In this document: positions 50,616 through 59,290 of the stretch, one piece after another
Numbering within the stretch: the first letter of the stretch is position 1
Layout: each line of letters opens with the position of its first letter
Assembly: GCA_946185535.1 (NCBI GenBank)
Contig: CAMHJX010000006.1
Span: 1 to 64,000, forward strand
DNA from: an uncultured Bacteroidales bacterium
GTDB lineage: Bacteria > Bacteroidota > Bacteroidia > Bacteroidales > F082
DNA length: 64,000 bases
Direction: 5' to 3'
Made by a program: the position numbers and the translations under genes
Notes under the pieces: generated by a model
Database searches by the model: none
Seen by the model: only the letters and a program-made list of their open reading frames with translations
Told to the model about the DNA's origin: nothing

Positions 50616-53072
50616 TCACCCAATCCCATACTTTTCCGCCAACAAGTCCATCAATTCATCGGTTTGGGCCATGAATTGGGTGGCATCTTCTTTCCAGTTG
50701 GGATAGTCTTCTTCTGTCTCGTCCTTGCCGCGCATGGCGTTCATTCTGGCAAGGAAGGTGGTGTCGCGCTCCAATTGGATGAACATGGGTAACATCTTGT
50801 GGCAAAGTCCTTGCATCTCAACAAAATCCGATTGCTCAATTAAAGTGTTCATCGAAACCAAGTCGTTGGCTGTGGACTGCACGAAAACGGTCAAGATGTC
50901 GGTCATGGCTTCCTTGTCGTTACCCATCATCTCGCTGAAATTGGGGAAGTCGGGGAAGGCGGTCTCTTCTTCGTTTTCACTTAAAGCAACACTTCCAAAC
51001 AGGTTTTCTAATTGCTTCAAATTAAATGGCTTGGGTAGGAATCCGTCGAAACCTTCTTCTTTGGCTTTCTCGTTGGTGTATTCGATGCGCCCTGTCATCA
51101 GGATGACGGGCTTGTAGGCATCGGCTTCCTTGAAGATATGGAGGATGTCATTGCCGGTGAGGGCGCCCATCTCGCGGTCGGTGAGGATATAGTCATAATC
51201 GGCGATTTGGGCTACGGCACCTTCGACATCGCTTTTCGAACGGCAGGGGATGGCTTGATGCCCGAGCCGGTGCAACATGGTGTCGATGACGGAGAGCAAG
51301 GTATTATCATCATCAATTACCAATATATTGAGGCTCTTTTTGTTATCATCTACGATTTCATCCTTTGCTTCAATATTTTCTTCAACGCTACCCACGGGTA
51401 TCCTGACCTCGAAGTGCGAGCCTTTGTCGACTTCAGATTCGATCTGGATCTCGCCGCCGAGGAGGTCGACGAGACCTTTGACCACCGACATGCCATAGCC
51501 GCTGCCTTCGGCGAACTGGTTGTAGGTCTCGATGCGCACGAAGGGCTTGAAGACCTCTTCCAACTTGTCTTGCGGGATGCCCACACCCGTGTCAGTGATG
51601 TCGAAGACAACAAGGTTGCGTCCCATGCGTGCCTTGAAGGTGACGCTACCCTCCAAGGTATATTTGATGCCATTGGAAATCAAGTTGCTGAGTATCTGTT
51701 TGATTTTCAGTCGGTCAGATAGGATGGAGCTGTCTTCTTCGAATGATGGATCGTAGATGAATTGCAGGTTCTTGTGGCGTGCGATGGGCTCAAACATTTC
51801 AGCGGTCTCATCGCAGAGGTCGCGTAAATTGAAGGCTTCGTTGTTGACTTTCAGCTTGCCTTGTTCGAGACTCGAGAACTCCAACAGGTTGGTCAGCAGG
51901 TTGAGGATGTGGTCGGCGGATTGCTGTATCGAGCTGAATTCCTTTTCGTTACCCGTTTTGTCCAAGAGTTCTACATTGCCCATAATGGAGCTCAGTGGGG
52001 TCTTGATGTCGTGGGTGACGGAGAGCAGCAACTTGTGACGGCTTTCCATGATTTCCTCGGTCTTTCGCTTGGCCTCCTCAGCGGCGCGACGGGCACGGTA
52101 ACCTTTATTCACATCGCTGATGATCAGTATGACGAAGATGATGATAAGTGCTAAGGTGACTGCGCCAATGAGGATGGAATAGTGCGTGTTTTCCTGGATA
52201 ATCTCTTCGCTTTTCTCGATTTCCTTGACGGTGGAGTCGAGGATCTCTTTGTTCAGGCGTATTAACAAGGTGGAAATCTGTTCAGAGAGTTCGTTGTCGG
52301 CCTTGACCAGCTCCTGCGTTTTCTTCTCGTATTGCTTGATTTTTTTCCAATATTCGGTCTTGGCCTTGTCGGAGAGCACACGAAGGTTGGCCAGGATGTT
52401 GACCGAATCCTGCCCTTGGTGTTGGATGCGGAGGGTGTCGGTGCGCTCCATGGAGATATGGACTACGCTGTCTTCCTGCTCTTCCGTCGAGTTGAACACA
52501 TCGCCGACACGTTCCCAAAAGCCTTTTTTCTCCACCTTTTTCGGCACATGGATGATGGTGTCTTTCGAAACGGTGGTGATGACGATTTCCTCTTCGGGTT
52601 TCGGAGGGCGGTAGTCGTCGATGGTGCGGTCGAATTCGGCCAAAGGGTTGAAGTCGTGGAACTGTCTCGACAGCTCATTACTGATTCGACCTTTACTTTT
52701 AATAAGATTGATTATCTCATTAACCATCAATTTGTTGTCTTCACTTATCTCAAACAATTGAAGTGAGTCGGTTTGGACCTTGATGGCATCGCGGTAGGCG
52801 TTGAACTCGCGTCTGTATTGAGACTGTTCGGTGAAGGCGTAGAGGTTGGCTGCGTTTTGGGCGGCATGCACGTTTTTGGTGAACTCGTTGACCCAGTTGA
52901 GGGCGTCGTGTTGCGAGTTGATGTTGGAACGTTGGTTCTCGATGCTCTTGCGCAGGTTGAAGATATAATAGAACAAAGCCGCACAAAGGGCAATGACAAA
53001 TAGGTAGGTGATGACCACCTTCCAACTCGTCCGGCTCCCACTCGGGTATTCGTTTCGGCTTTTCTTCGACAT
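50616..53072 (-). CDS. Hybrid sensor histidine kinase with receiver and HPt domains
   Basis: Protein of 818 residues. Two membrane segments (about residues 17-38 and 297-318) enclose a periplasmic sensor with coiled-coil helices. Then HisKA (LLSVTHDIKTPLSSIMGNVELL), HATPase_c (LISNGIKYTLEG, FDITDTGVGIPQDKL, GSGYGMSVVKGLVDLLGG), a receiver domain (VIDDDNT, phosphoacceptor in YILTDREMG, LPKPF) and a C-terminal HPt domain with the phospho-His in GLCHKML. Signal would pass His-Asp-His within the protein to a response regulator that is not encoded nearby. Divergent from the 5'-nucleotidase gene. Confidence 0.93.
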   Translation of the reverse strand: MSKKSRNEYPSGSRTSWKVVITYLFVIALCAALFYYIFNLRKSIENQRSNINSQHDALNWVNEFTKNVHAAQNAANLYAFTEQSQYRREFNAYRDAIKVQTDSLQLFEISEDNKLMVNEIINLIKSKGRISNELSRQFHDFNPLAEFDRTIDDYRPPKPEEEIVITTVSKDTIIHVPKKVEKKGFWERVGDVFNSTEEQEDSVVHISMERTDTLRIQHQGQDSVNILANLRVLSDKAKTEYWKKIKQYEKKTQELVKADNELSEQISTLLIRLNKEILDSTVKEIEKSEEIIQENTHYSILIGAVTLALIIIFVILIISDVNKGYRARRAAEEAKRKTEEIMESRHKLLLSVTHDIKTPLSSIMGNVELLDKTGNEKEFSSIQQSADHILNLLTNLLEFSSLEQGKLKVNNEAFNLRDLCDETAEMFEPIARHKNLQFIYDPSFEEDSSILSDRLKIKQILSNLISNGIKYTLEGSVTFKARMGRNLVVFDITDTGVGIPQDKLEEVFKPFVRIETYNQFAEGSGYGMSVVKGLVDLLGGEIQIESEVDKGSHFEVRIPVGSVEENIEAKDEIVDDNKKSLNILVIDDDNTLLSVIDTMLHRLGHQAIPCRSKSDVEGAVAQIADYDYILTDREMGALTGNDILHIFKEADAYKPVILMTGRIEYTNEKAKEEGFDGFLPKPFNLKQLENLFGSVALSENEEETAFPDFPNFSEMMGNDKEAMTDILTVFVQSTANDLVSMNTLIEQSDFVEMQGLCHKMLPMFIQLERDTTFLARMNAMRGKDETEEDYPNWKEDATQFMAQTDELMDLLAEKYGIG

Positions 53073-53079
53073 GATGGCG

Positions 53080-53087
53080 CAAAGATA
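53080..53087 (-). promoter_or_regulatory. -7 box for the hybrid kinase gene
   Basis: TATCTTTG on the minus strand, 7 nt before the ATG at 53072; part of a divergent promoter pair. Confidence 0.55.
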
Positions 53088-53099
53088 GATCTTTTTTCG

Positions 53100-53107
53100 T
53101 AAATTTG
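53100..53107 (+). promoter_or_regulatory. -7 box for the 5'-nucleotidase-like gene
   Basis: TAAATTTG, 22 nt before the ATG at 53130; 12 nt from the kinase -7 box on the other strand. Confidence 0.55.
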
Positions 53108-53129
53108 CGCTTCGTTAAACTCATGACTT

Positions 53130-54587
53130 ATGAACAAAAAGAAGTTATTGTTAGTGCTCGCTTTGGTGGCTGTGGTGTTGTTCCTGCTGCTTCGCAACAA
53201 TTCCCACGAGGGTACTGATACGAGGGAAAACAAGGAAACACCAGCTGCAACGCAGGATGAAACCGAAATTGCCATCCTCTCGGTCAACGATATGCATGCC
53301 AGCATCGACCAGTTCCCGAAATTCGCTACGATGGTCGACAGCCTGAGGGGCGTCTATCCCGACATGTTGCTTTTCTCGGCGGGCGACAATCGCACGGGCA
53401 ATCCGGTCAACGACCAGTACGATCCCGTCAACTATCCCATGATTGAACTGATGAACCGCATGGGCTTCGACCTTTGCGCCGTCGGCAACCACGAATGGGA
53501 TGGTGACATTGTCAGTCTGCAAAACGACATCGAAAGGGCTGGTTTTCCATTCCTATGCGCCAATGTGTCTATTCCCAAGACGGTCAATCTCGACATCAAG
53601 CCTTTTGTGACCATGGAGCATCAAGGCGTGAAGATGGCTGTGGTCGGCATGATTGAAATCCGCCATGATGGCATTCCTGGGGCGCATCCCGACAAGTTGA
53701 AAGCGGTGAGTTTCAAGCGTCCTGATGTGGTGTTGCCCGATTACAAATACCTTAGAAATGAGAACGATGTGGTGATTTTGCTCTCGCATTGTGGCCTTGA
53801 GGATGACATGGAACTGGCCCAAGCCAATCCCTGGCTCGATGCTATCATCGGCGGACACACTCATACCTTGGTGGAAAACCCCTCTGAGACCAATGGTGTC
53901 TTAATTACACAATCTGGTTCCCATTTGAAATATGCCACCTTAGTGAAGTTGAGAGTGAAAGACCATAAGGTGATTGGTAAAGAGGCTATTGTGTTGGATG
54001 TCAACAAGGTGCGTAAGGAAAAGCCTGAAATCAAGCAGTTGGTGAACGAGTTCAACGATGCGCCTGCCTTGAACGAGCCTATCGCCATCGCAAAGACAAA
54101 GTTTGAGACCCCTGAAGAGCTGGGCTGCTTGATTACAGATGCGCTCCGTGAGGTCAGCGGTGCCGATTTCGCCTTCCAAAACACGGGTGGTGTTCGTGTC
54201 AATTACTTGAAGAAAGGTCCCATTACGGTGAAGGATGTCTACAGCATCGACCCGTTCAACAACGAGGTGGTGGTGTATCAGATGACAGGCGCGCAGGTTA
54301 AGAGATTCATTCTCAACACTTACCGAAAGAACGGAAGCTATCCTTCCTATGTCTCTGGCATGACCTACAGGGTGAGCGATGACGGCAATACGGTGTGGAT
54401 CAATGACGCCAACTTCTCTACACGAAGTCTTTATAGGGTGGCGATGAATAGTTATATGGCTTCGACGGTCAACATCGAAAGCGAAGATGAAGGCCGAAGC
54501 ACGTTCATGACCTCGGAGGAAATGATGATTGAGTTTTTGCGCAAGCATAAAGAAGTTGATTATCAGGGCGTAGTGAGAACGCAATAG
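53130..54587 (+). CDS. 5'-nucleotidase / UshA-type bifunctional metallophosphatase
   Basis: Protein of 485 residues with an N-terminal membrane anchor (LLLVLALVAVVLFLLLR). The calcineurin-like domain has ILSVNDMHASI, FSAGDNRTG, VGNHEWDGD, LLSHCG and IIGGHTHTLVE, the complete set of metal ligands. The C-terminal 5_nucleotid_C domain (LITDALREVSGADFAFQNTGG) binds the nucleotide. It removes phosphate from nucleotides or related diphosphates outside the cytoplasm. Stands just upstream of the second aldose epimerase, but a promoter lies between. Confidence 0.92.
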   Translation: MNKKKLLLVLALVAVVLFLLLRNNSHEGTDTRENKETPAATQDETEIAILSVNDMHASIDQFPKFATMVDSLRGVYPDMLLFSAGDNRTGNPVNDQYDPVNYPMIELMNRMGFDLCAVGNHEWDGDIVSLQNDIERAGFPFLCANVSIPKTVNLDIKPFVTMEHQGVKMAVVGMIEIRHDGIPGAHPDKLKAVSFKRPDVVLPDYKYLRNENDVVILLSHCGLEDDMELAQANPWLDAIIGGHTHTLVENPSETNGVLITQSGSHLKYATLVKLRVKDHKVIGKEAIVLDVNKVRKEKPEIKQLVNEFNDAPALNEPIAIAKTKFETPEELGCLITDALREVSGADFAFQNTGGVRVNYLKKGPITVKDVYSIDPFNNEVVVYQMTGAQVKRFILNTYRKNGSYPSYVSGMTYRVSDDGNTVWINDANFSTRSLYRVAMNSYMASTVNIESEDEGRSTFMTSEEMMIEFLRKHKEVDYQGVVRTQ

Positions 54588-54640
54588 ACTGCTGGGAAAG
54601 TCGAAATAAAAATGTGTTTGCACGAATTAAAGAGTTTTTG

Positions 54641-54648
54641 TACTTTTG
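54641..54648 (+). promoter_or_regulatory. -7 box for the lipoprotein aldose epimerase
   Basis: TACTTTTG, 33 nt before the ATG at 54682. Confidence 0.6.
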
Positions 54649-54681
54649 CAGCCCGATTTTTGAAGATTTGAATCGAAAAAG

Positions 54682-55824
54682 ATGAAAAAAGCGTTATTGG
54701 TTTTTGCAATGGCTTTATTGTTAGTCGGTTGCAACAAAAAGAAAGAAGTCAAGTTGATTCCTGCCGAAAACTTCAACACGGAAGTGGAGGGCAAGAAGGT
54801 GTCGCTCTATACGTTACACAATGGATTTTTGACCATGCAGGTGACCAATTATGGTGGTCGTGTGGTTGCCCTTTGGATGCCGGATAATCGTGATAGTTTT
54901 GAGGATATCGTCTTGGGTTACGACCGTATCGACAAGTATTTGAACAACAGTGGAGAACGCTATCTCGGTGCCGTGGTTGGTCGTTGCGCCAACCGTATTT
55001 CCAACGCCACTTTCACTTTGGATAGCGTTGCCTATCAGCTGCCCACTAACGATGGTGTGAATACGTTGCATGGTGGTCTCATCGGTGCCGACAAGCGCGT
55101 TTGGGATGTGACTGCAGTCAACGACAGCGTCATTACAATGCACACCGTGTTTGCCGATGGCGAAGACGGCTTCCCGGGTAACCTTGACGTGACCATGAGC
55201 TACACGCTGACGCATGACAATCAGTTCCAGATCCGTTATGCCGCCACGACCGACAAACCCACTTTGTGCAACTTCTCGCATCATTCCTTCTTCAACCTGA
55301 AGGGCGAAGGCAATGGTACCATCCTTGACCATGAATTGCAAATCAATTCGCGCTATATGACCACCATCGATGAGCATTTGATTCCCAATGGCAAGTTCTC
55401 TGGCGTGAAGGAGACCCCATTTGACTTCCGCGAGAAACACCGCATAGGCGACAACATCGCTGCCGATGACGAACAGCTCAGAAATGCCAAGGGTTACGAC
55501 CACAACTGGATTGTCGACAAAACCGACATCAAGGCCTACACTTGGAATGCCACGCTGACTGAACCCGAAAGCGGTCGTGAGATGCAGGTGTGGAGCGACC
55601 AGGTTGGTCTGCAGTTCTATAGCGGCAATTTCTTCAATGGTAAGGGCATCGGCAAGAGTGGCAAACCTATGAATTTCCGTGAAGGTCTGGCACTTGAGAC
55701 GCAGTTTTTCCCGGATGCCGTCAATCACGAGACGCTGGCTCCTGTGCCTGTGCTGAGACCTGGCGAGGAATACCATCAGTTGTGTATCTACAAGTTTGCT
55801 GTGTTGCCCAAGGAGAAGAAATAA
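54682..55824 (+). CDS. galM: Aldose 1-epimerase, exported lipoprotein
   Basis: Second mutarotase of this window, 380 residues. It differs from the cytoplasmic one (8.4 kb) by a lipoprotein signal (LLLVGC, Cys near residue 18) and so acts in the periplasm or outer membrane. Motifs: GRCANRISNATF, TLCNFSHHSFFNLKGEGN with the catalytic His, KGYDHNWIVDK, and ALETQFFPDAVNH with the catalytic Glu. It would equilibrate sugars released by surface glycosidases before uptake. Followed by a terminator. Confidence 0.93.
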   Translation: MKKALLVFAMALLLVGCNKKKEVKLIPAENFNTEVEGKKVSLYTLHNGFLTMQVTNYGGRVVALWMPDNRDSFEDIVLGYDRIDKYLNNSGERYLGAVVGRCANRISNATFTLDSVAYQLPTNDGVNTLHGGLIGADKRVWDVTAVNDSVITMHTVFADGEDGFPGNLDVTMSYTLTHDNQFQIRYAATTDKPTLCNFSHHSFFNLKGEGNGTILDHELQINSRYMTTIDEHLIPNGKFSGVKETPFDFREKHRIGDNIAADDEQLRNAKGYDHNWIVDKTDIKAYTWNATLTEPESGREMQVWSDQVGLQFYSGNFFNGKGIGKSGKPMNFREGLALETQFFPDAVNHETLAPVPVLRPGEEYHQLCIYKFAVLPKEKK

Positions 55825-55845
55825 CACCTAATTGATAAAAAGTTG

Positions 55846-55878
55846 AAGCCTCGTGTCTGTGGATGCGAGGCTTTTTTT
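55846..55878 (+). terminator. Intrinsic terminator overlapping the next promoter
   Basis: Stem agcctcg / cgaggct (55847-55853, 55866-55872) followed by T run to 55878, where the next -7 box TATTTTTG (55878-55885) begins. Confidence 0.8.
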
Positions 55879-55885
55879 ATTTTTG
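55878..55885 (+). promoter_or_regulatory. -7 box for the VOC protein/ABC-F operon
   Basis: TATTTTTG, 20 nt before the ATG at 55906, starting in the terminator's T run. Confidence 0.6.
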
Positions 55886-55905
55886 CGGTATCAAAACTAA
55901 GAGCT

Positions 55906-56370
55906 ATGCTAAAATTCAAATGTCCACTGCTGGTGGTTACCGATATGGAGAAAGCCATCACTTTCTATGAAGAGGTGATTGGCGACCGCGTCGCTTTCAA
56001 CTTTGGTGAGAATGTCCAATTTGAAGGCGGTTTCGCACTTCAGGAGATGAAGAAATGGAAGTCAATGATCCATACGAATACAGTCCGTAGGAAGTCGAAC
56101 AACGCTGAACTCTATTTTGAGGAGAAAGACTTCGACAAGTTCCTTGAATACCTGAAGGAGTTTCCCGAGATTCAGTATGTCCATCCTGTTGAGGAAGCAC
56201 CTTGGGGACAGCGCATTGTCCGATTCTATGACCCTGATTTCCATATCATCGAGGTCGGTGAGCCTATGGATGCCGTCATTAAGAGGTTGTTTGAATCGGG
56301 CATGACGGTAGAGCAGGTCTCGGAGAAGTCGCAATATCCTATCGAGTACGTCAAGCGTTTCGCGAAATGA
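55906..56370 (+). CDS. VOC-superfamily (glyoxalase/bleomycin-resistance-like) protein
   Basis: Protein of about 154 residues. The N-terminal domain has the VOC layout: PLLVVTDMEKAITFYEEVIG at the start, and RIVRFYDPDFHIIEVGEPM near the end of the domain, with E/H metal-ligand candidates. The last 35 residues form an extra helix. The exact reaction is unknown; these proteins include lactoylglutathione lyase-like and resistance enzymes. The longer frame from 55843 crosses the terminator and promoter, so ATG 55906 is used. The stop overlaps the ABC-F start (ATGA). Confidence 0.85.
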   Translation: MLKFKCPLLVVTDMEKAITFYEEVIGDRVAFNFGENVQFEGGFALQEMKKWKSMIHTNTVRRKSNNAELYFEEKDFDKFLEYLKEFPEIQYVHPVEEAPWGQRIVRFYDPDFHIIEVGEPMDAVIKRLFESGMTVEQVSEKSQYPIEYVKRFAK

Positions 56371-58127
56371 ACTATCTGTCGGTCAACGCGATATCCAAGT
56401 CGTATGGTATCAAGACGCTGTTTGAGGATGTCACCTTTGGCATTGAAAAGGGCGACAAGACAGCTTTGATTGCCACCAACGGCTCGGGCAAGTCGACAAT
56501 GCTGAAGATTTTGGTGGGGAAGGAGTCGCCCGACTCGGGAACCATCACCTATGCCAACGACATCAAAATCGGTTACTTGGAACAACTGCCTGTGTATCCT
56601 TTGGGGACACGGATTTCCGACCTGTTGGCCGATCTCAACGATGAGCAGCACCTCAAAGCGAGGCAGTATCTGACCCGTTTCGCCATCACCAATTTGGAGC
56701 AGTCGGTTGATGAGCTCTCGGGCGGACAGGTAAAACGTTTGGCTTTGGCCTTGGTGCTACTGCATGAGCCTGATTTCCTGATTCTTGACGAGCCTACCAA
56801 CCACCTTGATGTGGAGATGGTGGAGTGGTTGGAGAAGTTCCTCACCCAGTCAAGTATGACCCTGCTAATGGTCACACACGACCGCTATTTCCTTGACCGT
56901 GTGTGCAATAAGATTTTTGAGCTATACCAAGGCGTGATGTACACCCACAACGGCAACTTCGACTATTACGTGCGGAAGAGCCGCGAGCGTGAGGAGGTGA
57001 AACGTGCCACAGCAGAGCGCAACAGCCAACTGCTGAAATATGAGCTGGAATGGATGCGCAGCACGCCGCAGGCTCGTACAGGCAAGTCGAAGAGTCGCAT
57101 TGATGCGTTCTATGACTTGAAGGAACGCTCGAGATACCAGGAACAAGATGAACGCCTTGAGTTTGGCTTGCAGATGCAGCGTTTGGGTGGCAAGATACTG
57201 GAACTCAGCAATGTGTCGAAGTCGTTCGGTGACTTGACAGTGCTTAAGGATTTCGACTATGTCTTCAAGCGTGGCGAGCGCATCGGCCTGATTGGCAAGA
57301 ATGGAGTGGGGAAGTCCACCTTCCTCAACCTCATCACTGGCGCAATGCAACCTGACAAAGGAAGGGTAAAGACGGGTGAGACAGTCACCTATGGCTACTA
57401 CCGTCAGGAAGGCATACAATTCGATGAGAGCAAGACCGTGATTAGCACCGTGCGCGACATTGCCGAGGTGGTTAACTACGGCAAGGACAAAGTCTATACG
57501 GCCGACCAGCTGTTGGCGCATTTTATGTTCCCCTACAAGATGCACCGTCAACCTGTAGCTTTGCTCAGCGGCGGTGAGAAAAGACGTTTGTATCTATTGA
57601 CCATCTTGGTGCAGAATCCCAACTTCCTCATTCTTGACGAGCCCACCAACGACCTGGATTTGTTGACATTGCAGAAGTTAGAGGACTTTCTGCAAAGCTA
57701 TAAGGGTTGCTTGTTGGTGGTTTCGCACGACCGTTTCTTCATGGACCAAGTCGTTGACCAGCTCTTTGTCTTCCAAGGCGATGGCATGGTGAAAGGCTTC
57801 ATGGGCAACTACAGCCAGTACAAGGACTATCTGGATGCCAAACTACGCGAGGAGCGCAAAGAGAAATCGGCGCAAAAGAAAGAAGAGCCCAAACCCGTGA
57901 AGCAGCGCGAGAAAGTGAAGCGTTCATTTAAGGAGCAGCGTGAATACGAAACACTTGCGCAAGAGATGGAAGTCCTTGAGCAAGAGAAAGCCAACCTCAC
58001 CGAAGCCTTGAACAGCGAAACCGATTACCAGAAACTACATGAGATGGGCAATCGCTTGCAGGAAATCAAGGACCTACTTGATGAAAAGGAGCTGCGGTGG
58101 TTGGAGTTGGATGAGATTGGAGGATAG
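56367..58127 (+). CDS. ABC-F family ATPase (Uup-like)
   Basis: Soluble protein of 586 residues with two ABC modules and no membrane segments. Module 1: ATNGSGKSTMLKIL, LSGGQVKRLALALVLL, FLILDEPTNHLD. Module 2: GKNGVGKSTFLNL, LSGGEKRRLYLLTI, FLILDEPTNDLD. The linker between modules (rich in Arg/Lys/Glu) and a coiled-coil C-terminal tail (EYETLAQEMEVLEQEKANLTEAL) place it with Uup-like ABC-F proteins, which act on ribosomes or DNA junctions. Coupled to the VOC protein gene by ATGA overlap. Confidence 0.93.
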   Translation: MNYLSVNAISKSYGIKTLFEDVTFGIEKGDKTALIATNGSGKSTMLKILVGKESPDSGTITYANDIKIGYLEQLPVYPLGTRISDLLADLNDEQHLKARQYLTRFAITNLEQSVDELSGGQVKRLALALVLLHEPDFLILDEPTNHLDVEMVEWLEKFLTQSSMTLLMVTHDRYFLDRVCNKIFELYQGVMYTHNGNFDYYVRKSREREEVKRATAERNSQLLKYELEWMRSTPQARTGKSKSRIDAFYDLKERSRYQEQDERLEFGLQMQRLGGKILELSNVSKSFGDLTVLKDFDYVFKRGERIGLIGKNGVGKSTFLNLITGAMQPDKGRVKTGETVTYGYYRQEGIQFDESKTVISTVRDIAEVVNYGKDKVYTADQLLAHFMFPYKMHRQPVALLSGGEKRRLYLLTILVQNPNFLILDEPTNDLDLLTLQKLEDFLQSYKGCLLVVSHDRFFMDQVVDQLFVFQGDGMVKGFMGNYSQYKDYLDAKLREERKEKSAQKKEEPKPVKQREKVKRSFKEQREYETLAQEMEVLEQEKANLTEALNSETDYQKLHEMGNRLQEIKDLLDEKELRWLELDEIGG

Positions 58128-58263
58128 TTTAAAACACTTACTTACAGCAATATATCCGACAGCAAACGACAACAAACGACTGCTGTCGACTACAAACGTT
58201 TGTTCACTGGCTTTGTCTTGAAGGATGTTGTTTCTTTGCGGTATCATTTAAAAAGGAATAGAT

Positions 58264-59226
58264 ATGGCAAAGAAAACGACAAAAGACAACGTACAAAAAC
58301 TGGTCGCAAATTGCGACCAGTTCGAAAAGGATGTCGCAAAATGCGATAAGCTTGAGAACACGGAATCAGTTATCACCCAAACCGAAATTGAAAAGCTTAT
58401 CATCACGATAAGAGGAGAGCAGGTCATTATTGATCAAGATGTTGCAAAGTTATATTGTGTAACAACTAAACGTTTAAATCAGCAGGCTAATCGTAATTCA
58501 GATAGGTTTCCAAGCAGTTTTCGTTTTGTTTTGACAGTAGAAGAACGGAATGAGGTAGTTGCAAATTGCAACCACCTTGCTTCACTGAAGTATCGACCTA
58601 CTCTGCCATATGCTTTCACCGAACAGGGAATAGGCCAATTGTCAACTGTTTTACATAGCAAGAAAGCCATTGAAACAAGCATCAAGATTATGAATGCCTT
58701 TGTTGCCATGCGACGGTTTATGATTCAGAATGCTGCCGTTTTGATGCGTATAGCCCATCTGGAAAGGCATCAAATCGAAACAGATGAAAAAATTGATTTG
58801 ATTCTTGACAAGATAGAAGAACATTCTCCAAAGTTGCTTCCTGAACAGGTTTTTGCGACTGGCTGTGTCTGGGACGCATGGACTTATATCTCCGACCTCG
58901 TTCGGAGCGCCCGTAAAAGGATTGTCTTGATTGACAACTATGTTGACGATCGGGTGCTCTCTATGTTCACAAAGAGAGCCGAAGGCGTTACAGCTACCAT
59001 CCACACGCGCTATAACGAACAATTCCTCACCGACCTGAAGAAACACAACGTCCAATATCCCGAAATTGAGTTTATCCAACTGTCGCACCGAAACCACGAC
59101 CGTTTTCTTATCATTGATGACAAGGTCTATCTGTTAGGTGCCAGCTTGAAGGACATGGGGGCGGGGCTTTGCGCGGTTACTGAAATGAGCATTGCGCCTG
59201 AGGTGATTTTGGGGATGGTGGGGTGA
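58264..59226 (+). CDS. ORF6N-domain protein with PLD-like C-terminal domain
   Basis: Protein of 320 residues. Residues about 40-155 form an ORF6N domain (phage-type DNA-binding): IRGEQVIIDQDVAKLYCVTTKRLNQQANRN, then PYAFTEQGIGQLSTVL. The C-terminal 140 residues resemble a phospholipase-D-like fold (RIVLIDNYVDDRVLSMF, and HDRFLIIDDKVYLLGASLKD). The protein contains three copies of a peptide with pattern V-A-N/K-C-D/N, each encoded by a palindrome (see repeats). Such genes often occur as single, moving accessory genes in Bacteroidota. It lies at the left edge of the McrBC island. Confidence 0.85.
   Translation: MAKKTTKDNVQKLVANCDQFEKDVAKCDKLENTESVITQTEIEKLIITIRGEQVIIDQDVAKLYCVTTKRLNQQANRNSDRFPSSFRFVLTVEERNEVVANCNHLASLKYRPTLPYAFTEQGIGQLSTVLHSKKAIETSIKIMNAFVAMRRFMIQNAAVLMRIAHLERHQIETDEKIDLILDKIEEHSPKLLPEQVFATGCVWDAWTYISDLVRSARKRIVLIDNYVDDRVLSMFTKRAEGVTATIHTRYNEQFLTDLKKHNVQYPEIEFIQLSHRNHDRFLIIDDKVYLLGASLKDMGAGLCAVTEMSIAPEVILGMVG
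58298..58322 (+). repeat. In-frame palindrome in the ORF6N gene, copy 1
   Basis: Perfect 25-nt inverted repeat, arms aactggtcgcaa / ttgcgaccagtt with a single central A; encodes LVANCDQ. Confidence 0.85.
58332..58348 (+). repeat. In-frame palindrome in the ORF6N gene, copy 2
   Basis: Shorter, one G-T pair: tgtcgca-aaa-tgcgata; encodes DVAKCDK, ten codons after copy 1. Confidence 0.6.
58554..58576 (+). repeat. In-frame palindrome in the ORF6N gene, copy 3
   Basis: gtagttgcaa-a-ttgcaaccac, one mismatch; encodes VVANCNH in the same codon phase as copies 1 and 2. Confidence 0.7.
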
Positions 59227-59290
59227 AAACAGATAATCAATCGAATTATTTTGTAATTTTGAAGCCTCATCTTATAACAGAATTAAACAA

